The translations under genes and the position numbers were made by a program. This document shows, piece by piece, positions 34,436 through 44,057 of a stretch of 64,000 bases of DNA (its first letter is position 1; each line of letters opens with the position of its first letter). The notes beneath the pieces were generated by a model. That model was not told where the DNA came from. It made no database searches and was given only the letters and a program-made list of their open reading frames with translations. The stretch lies in the NCBI RefSeq assembly GCF_001643015.1, contig NZ_CP015622.1:1501358-1565357 (forward strand), given 5' to 3'. The DNA comes from Corynebacterium crudilactis. Lineage in GTDB: Bacteria; Actinomycetota; Actinomycetes; Mycobacteriales; Mycobacteriaceae.

Positions 34436-35413
34436 CTACACCACTTCTTTTTGCACAGCACGCAATAACGCAATGACATCATCGATGACATCTTGAGGGT
34501 GTACAACAACTGCTTCTGGCGCATGTGAGGCTGCCGTGCGCACCAGCCAATCGCGATCTACATCTTCTAAAAACCACGTATCTCGTTCAGGAGTTTTGAC
34601 CCCTGCGGCGCGCAGTTCCACTGCGCGGCCGGGTGTGATGTGCAGGGTGGCGTCGATAAGCACACTCTTTTTACGCAGTTGTGCCCGCACCATATCTTGG
34701 AGGTTTAGGCCATCTGGCATAGGGTTTTGAGCTTTTGCCTCGAGGGTGATGTCAGAAATACGCGTGCTGCGGAATGTGCGCGGTGCGTTGCGGTCGCGGT
34801 CGAAGCCGACAAGATAAATGCGGTCTCTTTCTGGGACAAGCCCCCAGGGATCCATGCGGCGAGTTGTCGGTGGTGCGGTGCGAGACCCTTGATAGTGGAA
34901 ACTAATGCTTCTACCAGTGTGTCGAGCTTTAATAATCGCATCTAGCGTTTTCGCAGAGAGCGATCCTAAATCTCCTGCGTTGGTAATCGCCGTGGATGTG
35001 GTGAGATCACGGTGTGCACCGCCTGCAGCCAATTTCGTCCACCCAGAACGCGCGAACGCACCAAGTTCTTGATTCTGGCCCATCTCACCTGCCATCCCCA
35101 ACACGGCGGCTTCCTCAGCTGTGAACTCCACTGAGGGAAGCTCATAAGAATCCTCACTTAGCCGATATGCCTGCTGGCCTTCAGCAATGCCGGATTCAAT
35201 GGTGAATTGCTCAATGGGCACACCGACGCGACGTAAATAAGCGAAATCTCGCTGCAGTTTTCGCCGAAAAGCAATATCGGAGAGACCTTTATAATCGCCC
35301 ACATTGTCACGAATCCACGCCTGGGTGAGAAATTTTCGTGAGTAGGATGTGGCACTTAAAAACGCAAAAGTCAGGTTGATCTGGCGTTCTAGATCTTCCT
35401 TCCGATCCGACAT
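34436..35413 (-). CDS. pafB: PafB: WYL-domain transcriptional regulator
   Basis: A 325-residue partner of PafC. Residues 1-75 form the helix-turn-helix (FLSATSYSRKFLTQAWIRDNV, DIAFRRKLQRDFAYLRRVG), ~175-260 the WYL domain (SISFHYQGSRTAPPTTRRMD, WGLVPERDRIYLVGFDRDR), followed by the WCX extension. GGAGG five bases before ATG 35413. Located directly behind pafA, as in mycobacteria, where it was named for proteasome accessory factors though its role is in DNA damage control. Confidence 0.9.
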   Translation of the reverse strand: MSDRKEDLERQINLTFAFLSATSYSRKFLTQAWIRDNVGDYKGLSDIAFRRKLQRDFAYLRRVGVPIEQFTIESGIAEGQQAYRLSEDSYELPSVEFTAEEAAVLGMAGEMGQNQELGAFARSGWTKLAAGGAHRDLTTSTAITNAGDLGSLSAKTLDAIIKARHTGRSISFHYQGSRTAPPTTRRMDPWGLVPERDRIYLVGFDRDRNAPRTFRSTRISDITLEAKAQNPMPDGLNLQDMVRAQLRKKSVLIDATLHITPGRAVELRAAGVKTPERDTWFLEDVDRDWLVRTAASHAPEAVVVHPQDVIDDVIALLRAVQKEVV

Positions 35414-35437
35414 GAAGGCCTCCGAAGTAAGCGCGGA

Positions 35438-36886
35438 CTAACTGCGATAGCTCTCCGCATGGGTGGTCATATACTCAATTAACTGATCGACCTCGGAATT
35501 ATCTACGGCAAAGGGATCGCCCAATTCCACAGATTGCGGCTCTGGACGATTAACTTTGTGACGCATCCAATCAACAGTTACTGGTGCTCCCAGCTTATCG
35601 GCCGTCTGAAGAATCCGCCCGCGCAAATGCGCTCTTGTGGTATTTGGAGCTGTGTCTACAGCGGCATTAATTGCTTCATCTGTAGTCCAGCGTTTAATCA
35701 TGCCACGATTTTGCAGCACGCTGAATAGGCCTCTGCCTGGGCGGATATCGTGATAGGTCAGATCGATCTGTGCGAGTTTGGCATCTTCGAGGCTAAGACC
35801 TCCACGCTGGATAAAACGATCAATGAGCTTTTTCTTAATAACCCAATCAATCTCAGTATCTACGCTGCTGAAATCTCCGGACTCAATTGCTTTGAGCATG
35901 CGCCCCCACAGATCAAGCACGCGCGCCATCTCTGCATTTGAGGTGCCAGAAAATTCAGGCTCGCGGCGGTGCTCAATCCACCGAGAAGCATAATCAAACA
36001 TCAATTGCTGGATCTGCAATGCGGTCATGGTCGTGCCATCTTTCAATGAAAGCACGGTGGACCCAGTGGCATCGCGGGAAATTTCCCTAATCGATGCAAT
36101 ATCGTTGGTGAGCTCTACATCCGGCAGGCCGAAATCAGCTTCGATCATTTCCAAGATCAACAAGGTGGAGCCTACTTTAAGAGCAATGCTGGGCTCGGCC
36201 ATATTTGCATCGCCGACGATCACATGGAGCCTGCGATAAGAATGGGAATCCGCATGAGGCTCATCACGGGTGTTGATAATAGGCCGTGATCTAGTTGTGG
36301 CACTTGATACGCCTTCCCAGACGTGATCAGAGCGCTGCGAAATGCAGTAGCCCACTGGGAATGATTCACCCTTATCTGCAGGGTTGGGGTGATGGATTCT
36401 GCCGGCACCGCAAATAAGCTGACGAGTAATCAGAAATGGCATGAGGCGTTTGCCCAATGCCTTTAACGGCATCGAGCGGCCAACAAGGTAGTTTTCGTGG
36501 CAGCCATAAGAGTTGCCCACGGAATCAACATTGTTTTTAAACAGATACACCTGGCCGTCAATACCATCCTTGGCCAGTGCCTCTTCGGCAGCTACAGCCA
36601 TGCGATCTGCAATAACATCACCAGCTTTTTCATAATTGATCAGCTGGGTGAGGCTATCGCATTCTGCGGTGGCATATTCGGGGTGGGAACCCACATCTAA
36701 ATACAGGCGTGAACCATTGGGAATGAAAATATTAGAACTGGAATACTTCTCCACGATGGGACGAAACATTACTCGAGCTATCTCATCAGGACGAAGCTTT
36801 CTGGACTCACCATCAGTGCAGGTGATGCCGTATTCCGTCTCAATTCCCATGATTCGGCGCGTTAATGCGGATTCCACAGCACTCAC
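35438..36886 (-). CDS. pafA: Pup-protein ligase PafA
   Basis: PafA couples the C-terminal Glu of Pup to lysines of target proteins with ATP. The 482-residue protein has the glutamine-synthetase-like core: MGIETEYGITCTDGESRKLRP at the N-terminus, PNGSRLYLDVGSHPEYATAEC with the ATP/metal residues, LFKNNVDSVGNSYGCHENYLV, and GDANMAEPSIALKVGSTLLI. The start is GTG 36886, five bases after the pup stop. In mycobacteria prcB and prcA lie between pup and pafA; here there is no room. PafA and the neighbouring Dop are paralogues. Confidence 0.95.
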   Translation of the reverse strand: MSAVESALTRRIMGIETEYGITCTDGESRKLRPDEIARVMFRPIVEKYSSSNIFIPNGSRLYLDVGSHPEYATAECDSLTQLINYEKAGDVIADRMAVAAEEALAKDGIDGQVYLFKNNVDSVGNSYGCHENYLVGRSMPLKALGKRLMPFLITRQLICGAGRIHHPNPADKGESFPVGYCISQRSDHVWEGVSSATTRSRPIINTRDEPHADSHSYRRLHVIVGDANMAEPSIALKVGSTLLILEMIEADFGLPDVELTNDIASIREISRDATGSTVLSLKDGTTMTALQIQQLMFDYASRWIEHRREPEFSGTSNAEMARVLDLWGRMLKAIESGDFSSVDTEIDWVIKKKLIDRFIQRGGLSLEDAKLAQIDLTYHDIRPGRGLFSVLQNRGMIKRWTTDEAINAAVDTAPNTTRAHLRGRILQTADKLGAPVTVDWMRHKVNRPEPQSVELGDPFAVDNSEVDQLIEYMTTHAESYRS

Positions 36887-36891
36887 AGGGA

Positions 36892-37086
36892 CTACTCTCC
36901 ACCCTTTTGCACATAGGAGCGAACGAATTCTTCGGCGTTGTTTTCCAATAGGCCATCAATTTCATCCAGGAGGCTATCTACACCTTCGGTGTTGATCTGA
37001 ACTTGTCCAGAGGCCTGGGTGGATTCCTCGGCGTTATCATCGTCGCGCCCACCGCCAGCGGTGATTTGGGTTTGCTTCGCGCTCAA
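36892..37086 (-). CDS. pup: prokaryotic ubiquitin-like protein Pup
   Basis: Pup marks proteins by isopeptide attachment. The product of 64 residues starts MSAKQTQITAGGG, is mostly disordered, and ends NNAEEFVRSYVQKGGE. The final residue is Glu, so no deamidation by Dop is needed before ligation, unlike the GGQ form. Start TTG 37086 with AGGAG about ten bases upstream gives 64 residues, the size known for C. glutamicum Pup; GTG 37095 would give 67. It is five bases ahead of pafA. The 206-base gap to dop contains the promoter and a weak hairpin near 37239-37255. Confidence 0.94.
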   Translation of the reverse strand: MSAKQTQITAGGGRDDDNAEESTQASGQVQINTEGVDSLLDEIDGLLENNAEEFVRSYVQKGGE

Positions 37087-37292
37087 AATACTCACTCTCC
37101 TGCCATAAAGCGGTGTGCTTTAGCGTTACACCTTGTGATGCCTCCGTGAAGGGGCACTGCTGCCACACACCTTGTAACTAACTACTACTTAACGTTAATC
37201 CATCACACGTTAGCGTGGTTACATGGGTAGTTTTAAGGGGTTCCACTCACCCCTGAGGGAATTCTAGGGATCTCCCCTAACTCCTACCCTAG

Positions 37293-38837
37293 CTACCGCC
37301 GACTGAGATCAGTGAGTTTTGTTAGTGCTGCGTTTTCTAAACCCTTCACAAGCTCATCGATGGAGAAAGAATTATCCACCAGCGCGCCTACCTCTGCCTG
37401 TGTTAAAGAATCCAACCCTTGGGTGTGTACGCGATATTCTCGCGCCGTGGAGGTTCTCACAATAAGGGACTCCCAGTTGGCCGCACTCACGCAGTCACCA
37501 AATTTATCCATCACACGCCCTCGGAAAAATGCGCGCGAATCACTCGGTGGTGTTGCTGCTGCGTGAGCGATCTCTTCAGCAGTGCATAAAACGTTCATGC
37601 GATTTTTAGATACCAACGCGTGATAAAGACTCTTCTTCGGGTCGATATCGCTGTATTGAAGATCAATCAGCATCATCTTTGGATCTGTGATGGCTAGCCC
37701 ACGGGATTCAAAAGAACGAATAAGAGCAAGCTTTGCGCTCCAATCAAGCAGGTGGCTTGTCGATAGCGGATCAGCCTCTAAGAGATCCACCACTTCTGCC
37801 CACAGTGCCACAACGCGCTGATCAATAGCGGATTCCACAAAAGGTAGCACCTGCTGAAGGTAGCGCCTCAAGATCTCGATGGCAGTGAGTTTTTCCCCAT
37901 GAGCCAAAGTGAGTTGATGGGTCAGCGTCAGATCATGGGAAACTCTTGTCACTTCACGCACGGAATTTTTCAGCTTGAGCTCGGAAAAATCCACACCTGC
38001 TTCAATAGCATCAAGCACCAAAGAAGTCATGCCGAATTTGAGGAAATTCGCAGTCTGCGACATATTTGCATCGCCGATAATCACGTGGAGACGTCCCCAA
38101 TGATCTGCATCAGTGTGTGGTTCATCGCGGGTGTTGATGATGCCACGGTTCAACGTGGTTTCCAGTGAGATTTCTTGTTCGATATAGTCCGCGCGTTGGC
38201 TGATCTGGAAGCCAGGTTTATCTCCCTGCTGTCCTAATCCCACACGCCCTGCGCCGATAATGATTTGCCTGCAGACAAAAAATGGGATGAGCGCCTGGGA
38301 TAGGACGTCAAAATCAGTGGTGCGAGCATAGCGATAATTCTCATGTGCGCCGTAGCTAGCGCCCTTGCCATCAACGTTGTTTTTGTAAATTTTCAGTGGT
38401 GGGCAGGGATCGTGTCCATCAAGAACTGACCTATTTTGGCTACTAAATCCGGCGACATCGGATACTGCCTGCATGAGAATATGATCACCGGCAGCGTCAT
38501 AGACCATGGCATCCCACGCATTGGTGACCTCTGGTGAGGAATATTCCGGATGTGCATGGTCAACATAGAATCGTGCGCCGTTGGGAACAAAGACATTTGC
38601 CACACCAATGGCATGGGGATCTACTACTGGCGCTTGGTGGTAGCGACGCAGATCAAAGCCACGGCTATCGCGCAGTGGTGATTCCTGTGCATAATCCCAG
38701 CGCACGCGGTGCTCACCAAAGCCTCTTGCCGTGGAATACGCCACGACAGCATGAGTAGAGGTGACAATGGGGCTCAGGATTGGTGCGGAAGGCGTGGAGA
38801 TACCGTATTCGGTTTCTGATCCCATAAAACGTGCCAT
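37293..38837 (-). CDS. dop: Pup deamidase/depupylase Dop
   Basis: Dop removes Pup from conjugates. The 514-residue paralogue of PafA has GSETEYGISTPSAPILSP, PNGARFYVDHAHPEYSSPEV, KIYKNNVDGKGASYGAHENY and GDANMSQTANFLKFGMTSLV. A loop around residues 40-80 (AQESPLRDSRGFDLRRYHQA) is the Dop-specific insertion. Since Pup already ends in Glu, deamidation is not required and depupylation is its likely task. It starts one base after the mpa stop, so it is translationally coupled. Confidence 0.95.
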   Translation of the reverse strand: MARFMGSETEYGISTPSAPILSPIVTSTHAVVAYSTARGFGEHRVRWDYAQESPLRDSRGFDLRRYHQAPVVDPHAIGVANVFVPNGARFYVDHAHPEYSSPEVTNAWDAMVYDAAGDHILMQAVSDVAGFSSQNRSVLDGHDPCPPLKIYKNNVDGKGASYGAHENYRYARTTDFDVLSQALIPFFVCRQIIIGAGRVGLGQQGDKPGFQISQRADYIEQEISLETTLNRGIINTRDEPHTDADHWGRLHVIIGDANMSQTANFLKFGMTSLVLDAIEAGVDFSELKLKNSVREVTRVSHDLTLTHQLTLAHGEKLTAIEILRRYLQQVLPFVESAIDQRVVALWAEVVDLLEADPLSTSHLLDWSAKLALIRSFESRGLAITDPKMMLIDLQYSDIDPKKSLYHALVSKNRMNVLCTAEEIAHAAATPPSDSRAFFRGRVMDKFGDCVSAANWESLIVRTSTAREYRVHTQGLDSLTQAEVGALVDNSFSIDELVKGLENAALTKLTDLSRR

Positions 38838-38838
38838 A

Positions 38839-40413
38839 TTAAATAATCACCTCTGCGTGAGTAACCTGCTTGCCTTGACGTCCCGTAATCCGCGACCATT
38901 CATCTGGATTTGAGGTGTTGGGAAGGTCTTCGCTCTGTTGGTTTTCATCGTCGATTGCTTGAATAAGCTGTGCGACTGTTAGCCCAACACTGGTGCCGTC
39001 GATATGCGCTTTAATGGCGGTCTTTTTAGCGCGATCGACAATATTGGCGATCATCGCACCAGAGACAAAGTCATGGTAGTTCAGTGTTTCCACGGAACCA
39101 TCAATAAGGGTTAAACGGACATAGGGGCGCGGAGTAAATAGGTGCGCCACGGAAGCATCAATAAGTTCTGCTGCAGGTGCTGCGAGAGGAATAGCATCAG
39201 TGATATACCTGGTGAAGATATCGCGAGCGCCTTGTTCATTAGGGCGGTTGATACGAATCTTGATATCCAAACGGCCTGGGCGCAGGATAGCTGGATCAAT
39301 CAGTTCTTCACGGTTGGTCGCACCCACCACAATGACATTGGACAAATCTTCCACACCATCAAGCTCTGCCAGCAGCTGAGGCACCACGGTAGTTTCCATA
39401 TCAGAGCTGACACCTGAACCACGGGTGCGGAAAATTGATTCCATCTCATCAAAAAAGATGATCACCGGACGGCCATCGCCAGCAAGTTCTCGGGCGCGTT
39501 CAAAAATCACCCGAATTTGACGCTCGGTTTCACCAACGTACTTATTCAGCAGCTCTGGGCCTTTAACATTGATGAAATAGGACGTGCCGGCTTCACCAAT
39601 ACGCGTAGACAAAGAATTGGCCACAGCTTTAGCAATCAACGTTTTTCCGCAACCAGGAGGGCCATACAACAACACGCCTTTAGGAGGATGCAGGTTATAC
39701 GCGCGGTACATTTCCGGATGTGAAAAGGGCAGCTCAACGGCATCTTGAATCAGTTCAATTTGATCATCCAGGCCACCAATATCGTGATATGAGACATCCG
39801 GAGCTTCCTCCAACGCTAATTTGGAGATCTCCGTCTTAGCAATGGCCTCAAAAGCATAGCCCGCTTTGCGGTCTACAAGCAGCGTGTCACCGGGGCGCGG
39901 CAGCTTTGCCGTGCGATCCATTAACGGCCCAGCAAGCTTAACGACGCGCTCCTCCCCTGAGCGATCCGATACCAGAGCCCGATCGCGACCGATCATTTCC
40001 ATCAGCGTGGCTAATTCACCGGTCTGTTCAAAATCGCAGGCTTCCAGAACCTGATTGCCTTCACCCAAACGCACCTGCACTCCCGGCATTAAATCCGCAG
40101 CGCACAGCATGGGAGACACAGCAACCCGCATGCGGCGTCCCGCGGCGAAAATCTCTGCAGTGGATCCATCCTTCGATGTTTCCAAAAAAGTTCCATACAC
40201 AGATGGCGGTTGAGCCATATCTTCCAACTGAGAAAACAGCACAGACAATTTGTCTCTAGAAGATTTCAGCATCTCAGCAAGCTTGGAGTTACGTGATCCA
40301 AGATCAGAATTAGTGCGCTTTAGTTGGCGCACCTCATCTGATAACCGGGACAACTCCTCCCGGTTGAAATCATTAAACGAGTGAGATGATGAAGAATCAG
40401 TTGGTGAACTCAT
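38839..40413 (-). CDS. mpa: ARC/Mpa AAA ATPase (pupylated-protein unfoldase)
   Basis: A hexameric AAA ATPase. An N-terminal coiled coil ([20 protein letters not shown], residues 15-60) binds Pup; two OB folds follow (about 70-215), then the AAA domain with Walker [19 protein letters not shown] and Walker [17 protein letters not shown], and [14 protein letters not shown]. In mycobacteria the C-terminus ends in QYL to open the 20S proteasome; here it ends HAEVII, so that docking motif is missing. This agrees with absence of prcBA. In C. glutamicum ARC unfolds pupylated ferritin without degradation (established). ATG 40413 is used. Confidence 0.95.
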   Translation of the reverse strand: MSSPTDSSSSHSFNDFNREELSRLSDEVRQLKRTNSDLGSRNSKLAEMLKSSRDKLSVLFSQLEDMAQPPSVYGTFLETSKDGSTAEIFAAGRRMRVAVSPMLCAADLMPGVQVRLGEGNQVLEACDFEQTGELATLMEMIGRDRALVSDRSGEERVVKLAGPLMDRTAKLPRPGDTLLVDRKAGYAFEAIAKTEISKLALEEAPDVSYHDIGGLDDQIELIQDAVELPFSHPEMYRAYNLHPPKGVLLYGPPGCGKTLIAKAVANSLSTRIGEAGTSYFINVKGPELLNKYVGETERQIRVIFERARELAGDGRPVIIFFDEMESIFRTRGSGVSSDMETTVVPQLLAELDGVEDLSNVIVVGATNREELIDPAILRPGRLDIKIRINRPNEQGARDIFTRYITDAIPLAAPAAELIDASVAHLFTPRPYVRLTLIDGSVETLNYHDFVSGAMIANIVDRAKKTAIKAHIDGTSVGLTVAQLIQAIDDENQQSEDLPNTSNPDEWSRITGRQGKQVTHAEVII

Positions 40414-40455
40414 GCCCACCACTCTAACCCTTCACCTTCACCGCTTAAGTAGTTT

Positions 40456-41292
40456 TTATCGACGAGCCTTACGCTGTGGACGAGGTGGCTCAACGCCATC
40501 AGCTAAACGCCTGGTCAACACCAAAAACGCAGTGTGGGCATTCATGCGGTGTTCCGGACGTGTTGCCAGTCCCTCCACCTTCCAATCGCGCACCAAAGAT
40601 TCCCATGCACGAGGCTCAGTGAAGCACTTCTGCTCGCGGATGCCTTCCATGACCTTCATCAACTGCGGAACAGTCGCAACATAAGTCATGAACACGCCAC
40701 CTGGGATCAACAGATCCTTACAGGTCTCTAGCATTTCCCATGGCTCCAACATATCCAAAATGATGCGGTCTACAGGGCCACCCAAATCTTCAACGGTAAC
40801 TTCTTTTAAATCTCCGAGACGAGGATCCCAGGTAGCAGGACGCTCACCGAAGTACTCCTCCACGTTAGACACCGCATATTCGAGGTGATCTTCACGAATC
40901 TCATAAGAGATAACATTGCCCTTTTCACCCACAGCACGCAGCAGCGCCATGGACAGTGCACCAGAACCAGCACCGGCTTCCAGCACGCGAGCTCCAGGGA
41001 AGATATCACCCTCCACCAGAATCTGAGCGGAATCCTTAGGGTAAATAACCGCAGCACCACGAGGCATACTCAACACATGATCAACCATGAGGTGACGGAA
41101 GCACAGGTAATCAGAACCCATGGTGGAATGCACAACAGTGCCTTCATCCGCACCAATGATGTCATCGTGAGCGATTTGTCCACGGTGTGTGTGATAGCTG
41201 GTGCCTGGTTCCAAAATAATGGTGAAGTGGCGTCGCTTCGCGTCAGTAAGCTGCACGCGATCGCCCGCTTGGAACGGACCTGAGTAGGGCAT
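40456..41292 (-). CDS. trmI: tRNA (adenine-58-N1) methyltransferase TrmI
   Basis: TrmI methylates A58 in the T-loop of tRNA. The ~278-residue protein has an N-terminal domain with TSYHTHRGQIAHDDIIGADE, then the SAM domain: ARVLEAGAGSGALSMALLRA (motif I), VISYEIREDHLEYAVSNVEE, and LDMLEPWEMLETCKDLLIPG. ATG 41292 with GAGGG five bases upstream is preferred over GTG 41304. In other actinobacteria this gene also precedes mpa, so the block order is conserved. Confidence 0.93.
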   Translation of the reverse strand: MPYSGPFQAGDRVQLTDAKRRHFTIILEPGTSYHTHRGQIAHDDIIGADEGTVVHSTMGSDYLCFRHLMVDHVLSMPRGAAVIYPKDSAQILVEGDIFPGARVLEAGAGSGALSMALLRAVGEKGNVISYEIREDHLEYAVSNVEEYFGERPATWDPRLGDLKEVTVEDLGGPVDRIILDMLEPWEMLETCKDLLIPGGVFMTYVATVPQLMKVMEGIREQKCFTEPRAWESLVRDWKVEGLATRPEHRMNAHTAFLVLTRRLADGVEPPRPQRKARR

Positions 41293-41338
41293 GAGAGCCC
41301 TCACTTTCTTAAATAAATGGTCTTGGCTGAACTCGGCG

Positions 41339-42601
41339 TTAATTTACCAGATAGGCTTCCAAGGCTTGTTCAAACCACAGCAGATCCTTCACTCCCGCCA
41401 TTTCACGCGCAGAATGCATGGACAACAACGGAATGCCCACATCTACTGAATCAATGCCCAAACGAGTCGCACTAATCGGTCCAATAGTCGATCCACACGG
41501 CACATCATTATTCCCCGCAAACACCTGATGCGGCACGCCTGCACTTTGGCACGCGCGAATCCAGATACCAGAGGTCACCGCATCAGAGGTATAACGCTGA
41601 TTAGCATTAACCTTCAGCACCGGTCCCCGACCAATAATCGGATAATTAGCCGGATCATGCTTTTCTGGATAATTAGGATGAATCGAATGCGCTGCATCAG
41701 CAGAGACCATAGATGAGCGGTTAAACATCCGGCGACGCTCATCCTCATCCGCACCCAAAGCACGTGCCGTGCGATTTAACACATCCTCCAACAATGGCCC
41801 ACCTGCACCAGAGGTGGAATTACTCCCCACTTCTTCATGATCAAAAGCAGCCAAGACCAAAATATCGGAACCGGCATCTTCAGAATGGGACGCAGCAATC
41901 AACGCAGTCATTGACGGATGTACACTACTCAAATTATCCAACCGACCAGACGCCAAGAAATCACCATGCGCACCAAAAATCTCCGCATTCTGCGTCGCAA
42001 CAGTAATCAAATCATGGCTGACAATATCCGCTGGATCCACCCCAGCAGCACCCACAATCACATCCAAAATAGTGACATCAGGCTCCCCAACCGCAAAGAT
42101 CGGCTGCATATGTCGCTGCGGATTAAGCGTTAATTGAGAATTAACAGTCCGATCCAAATGAATAGCCACATGAGGAATACGCAACACCGGTCCGGTATTA
42201 ACAAGCTTCACGGACCCGTCGGCAAGCACAATGCGGCCAGCTAGCGCCAGCTCGCGATCCAACCAGCTCGCCAGAATTGGCCCGCCATAGACCTCCACAC
42301 CCGCTTGCTGCCAACCATGAGAACTAAGATCACCACGCGGCTTGAGCTTAAAACCCGGAGAATCCGTATGAGAACCAATGATCCGGAACCCAGATTCTGG
42401 CGATGCATCCTCCGGCACCCACCACGCCACCACAGCGCCCCCACGCACGCTTACATGCCCACCAGGACGCGCATCCCACTCATCAGTATCCTCCTGACGA
42501 ATAAAGCCCTCACGGATCAGCCTGCGCTCTACTGTCGCAGCTGCGTGATAAGAACTCGGACTCAAGGCAAGGAAACTTAAGAAATCATCGGTTACATGCA
42601 T
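41339..42601 (-). CDS. pepC: M18-family aspartyl aminopeptidase
   Basis: A dodecameric-type zinc aminopeptidase of 420 residues, removing acidic or other N-terminal residues. Family features are FLALSPSSYHAAATVERRLI at the start, RIIGSHTDSPGFKLKPRGDL with metal-binding His and Asp, LASGRLDNLSSVHPSMTALI, LAAFDHEEVGSNSTSGAGGP with the catalytic Glu, MVSADAAHSIHPNYPEKHDP and PLLSMHSAREMAGVKDL. The frame opens to 42685, but ATG 42601 gives the usual start. The symbol follows common corynebacterial usage and is less sure than the function. Confidence 0.9.
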   Translation of the reverse strand: MHVTDDFLSFLALSPSSYHAAATVERRLIREGFIRQEDTDEWDARPGGHVSVRGGAVVAWWVPEDASPESGFRIIGSHTDSPGFKLKPRGDLSSHGWQQAGVEVYGGPILASWLDRELALAGRIVLADGSVKLVNTGPVLRIPHVAIHLDRTVNSQLTLNPQRHMQPIFAVGEPDVTILDVIVGAAGVDPADIVSHDLITVATQNAEIFGAHGDFLASGRLDNLSSVHPSMTALIAASHSEDAGSDILVLAAFDHEEVGSNSTSGAGGPLLEDVLNRTARALGADEDERRRMFNRSSMVSADAAHSIHPNYPEKHDPANYPIIGRGPVLKVNANQRYTSDAVTSGIWIRACQSAGVPHQVFAGNNDVPCGSTIGPISATRLGIDSVDVGIPLLSMHSAREMAGVKDLLWFEQALEAYLVN

Positions 42602-42683
42602 AGAACAAGGGTAGCCACAATACGCTTCCCCGCGCAGGCAGTTGCCCGCGACCACCCCAAGAACCGTTAAAGTAGGCACCATC

Positions 42684-43520
42684 ATGAGTAGTTCAATTGA
42701 CGCCCCGAAGAAAAAGCCCCGCCCCCTAGCGCTCTCACCATCACGCGCCGGGGACTATCAGCAGTGCCCCCTGCTCTACCGTTTCCGTGCTATTGATCGC
42801 TTACCCGAACCTAAGACTGTGGCACAGGTCAAAGGCACCTTGGTGCACGCAGTTCTAGAGCATATGCACAAACTTCCCCGCGCAGAGCGCGATTACCCAG
42901 CCATGGTGAAACAACTCAAACCAACCTGGGCACAGATGTGTGAAGAAGATAGCGAACTCAAGGACTTAGTTCCCGAAAGTGATCTTTATGATTTCCTGGT
43001 GGAATCTCGTAGCCTTCTGCGTGGTTATTTCGAGATGGAAAATCCCCAAGGCTTTGACGCCACGGAATGTGAAATGTACGTAGATACCGTATTGCCCAAC
43101 GGTGTTCCTGTACGTGGCTTTATTGACCGTGTTGATACAGCGCCTTCTGGCCAAATCCGAGTTGTAGATTATAAAACTGGCAAGAAGCCAAAGCCACAAT
43201 GGAGCCAGCAGGCTCAATTCCAAATGCTTTTTTATGCCTTGGTCTATTGGCGGATATTTAATGAAATCCCGGCACAATTGCGGCTGATGTACCTCAAAGT
43301 CAATGACTCAATGTTCTTGACACCATCACCGGAGCAACTGGAATTCTTCGAACGTGATCTCGGAGAACTGTGGACAAAAATCGAAATGGATGGCAAGGCT
43401 GGCCATTTTCGAACAAAAACATCTAAATTATGCGGTTGGTGCCCACACCAAGCTTTGTGCCCAGAATTTGGTGGAGTGCCACCGCAGTACCCTGGCTGGC
43501 CTGGCAGTACAGCAGACTAA
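42684..43520 (+). CDS. RecB-family PD-(D/E)XK exonuclease
   Basis: A 278-residue Cas4/RecB-like nuclease. It begins LSPSRAGDYQQCPLLYRFRA, with the first cysteine. The core has GTLVHAVLEHMHKL, GFIDRVDTAPSGQIRVVDYKTGKKP (Asp and DYKTGK active site) and QAQFQMLFYALVYWR. The end, LCGWCPHQALCPEFGG, supplies three more cysteines for a 4Fe-4S cluster. Start ATG 42684 is inside the upstream frame opening at 42642. No cas genes are near, so an adaptation role is not supported; DNA repair is more likely. Confidence 0.88.
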   Translation: MSSSIDAPKKKPRPLALSPSRAGDYQQCPLLYRFRAIDRLPEPKTVAQVKGTLVHAVLEHMHKLPRAERDYPAMVKQLKPTWAQMCEEDSELKDLVPESDLYDFLVESRSLLRGYFEMENPQGFDATECEMYVDTVLPNGVPVRGFIDRVDTAPSGQIRVVDYKTGKKPKPQWSQQAQFQMLFYALVYWRIFNEIPAQLRLMYLKVNDSMFLTPSPEQLEFFERDLGELWTKIEMDGKAGHFRTKTSKLCGWCPHQALCPEFGGVPPQYPGWPGSTAD

Positions 43521-43708
43521 CCTAGTCAGAAGTCAACCTAAAGATTGATATTTTAATGATAGTCGAAGCGACTAGGGAAAATGCTGGTTAGGGACGCTTT
43601 ACCTGTGTTGCGTGGGAATCAAACAGGGATATCATTTGTAAGAAGAACCTCTCCAAACCATTCTTTTTATAAGTTTTATCCATATTAGAAACTGATCCCA
43701 CCATCCAG

Positions 43709-43722
43709 GGATCTTAAGATCC
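43709..43722. promoter_or_regulatory. Palindromic operator candidate GGATCTTAAGATCC
   Basis: A perfect 14-bp palindrome lies 16 bases before the start of the HigA-like regulator and just ahead of its AAAGGAG ribosome site. HigA proteins normally repress their own promoter at a palindrome. Confidence 0.5.
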
Positions 43723-43737
43723 GCGAAAGGAGTGTTC

Positions 43738-43998
43738 GTGGTAGCTCCGCAGTCCCGGAAACCGCAGCACCCTGGTGAAATTTTAAGTGAAAGATTCCTC
43801 GCACCCCGCGGAATCAGCCACTATGATCTAGCCAAAACTCTTCATATCGCCGAAGCAACCATCAGTAATTTCGTTGGAGGTCGCTCTGACCTCACCGTTG
43901 GCCTCGCAGTTCGCCTCTCCCGTGCATTTGATCTCAGCACGCAGGAATGGATTGCCTTGCAAAGAATGTTTGATCATTCACACCGTCAATCTGCATAA
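43738..43998 (+). CDS. HigA-like antitoxin / XRE regulator (no toxin gene beside it)
   Basis: An 86-residue HTH protein. PGEILSERFLAPRGISHYDLAKTL, IAEATISNFVGGRSDLTVGLAVRLSRAF and TQEWIALQRMFD match the HigA antitoxin fold. GTG 43738 has AAAGGAG five bases upstream. No HigB frame lies upstream or downstream, where a terminator follows, so it is an orphan regulator. It may have been recruited for control of a neighbour such as the MFS gene, with which it converges, but nothing shows this. Confidence 0.8.
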   Translation: MVAPQSRKPQHPGEILSERFLAPRGISHYDLAKTLHIAEATISNFVGGRSDLTVGLAVRLSRAFDLSTQEWIALQRMFDHSHRQSA

Positions 43999-44003
43999 AT
44001 TAA

Positions 44004-44048
44004 AAATACCCGCGTCTCCAGGTTAAGTATCTGCGGACGCGGGTATTT
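44004..44048. terminator. Bidirectional terminator HigA-like / MFS
   Basis: Perfect 13-bp arms AAATACCCGCGTC and GACGCGGGTATTT with A/T-rich ends on both strands, between the two convergent genes. Confidence 0.88.
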
Positions 44049-44057
44049 CCATCACAA

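Noticed and set aside
42684..43520. RecB-like nuclease as Cas4
   Set aside because: Has the same fold and cysteine pattern, but no other cas genes or array are present; ordinary RecB-family nuclease is more likely.
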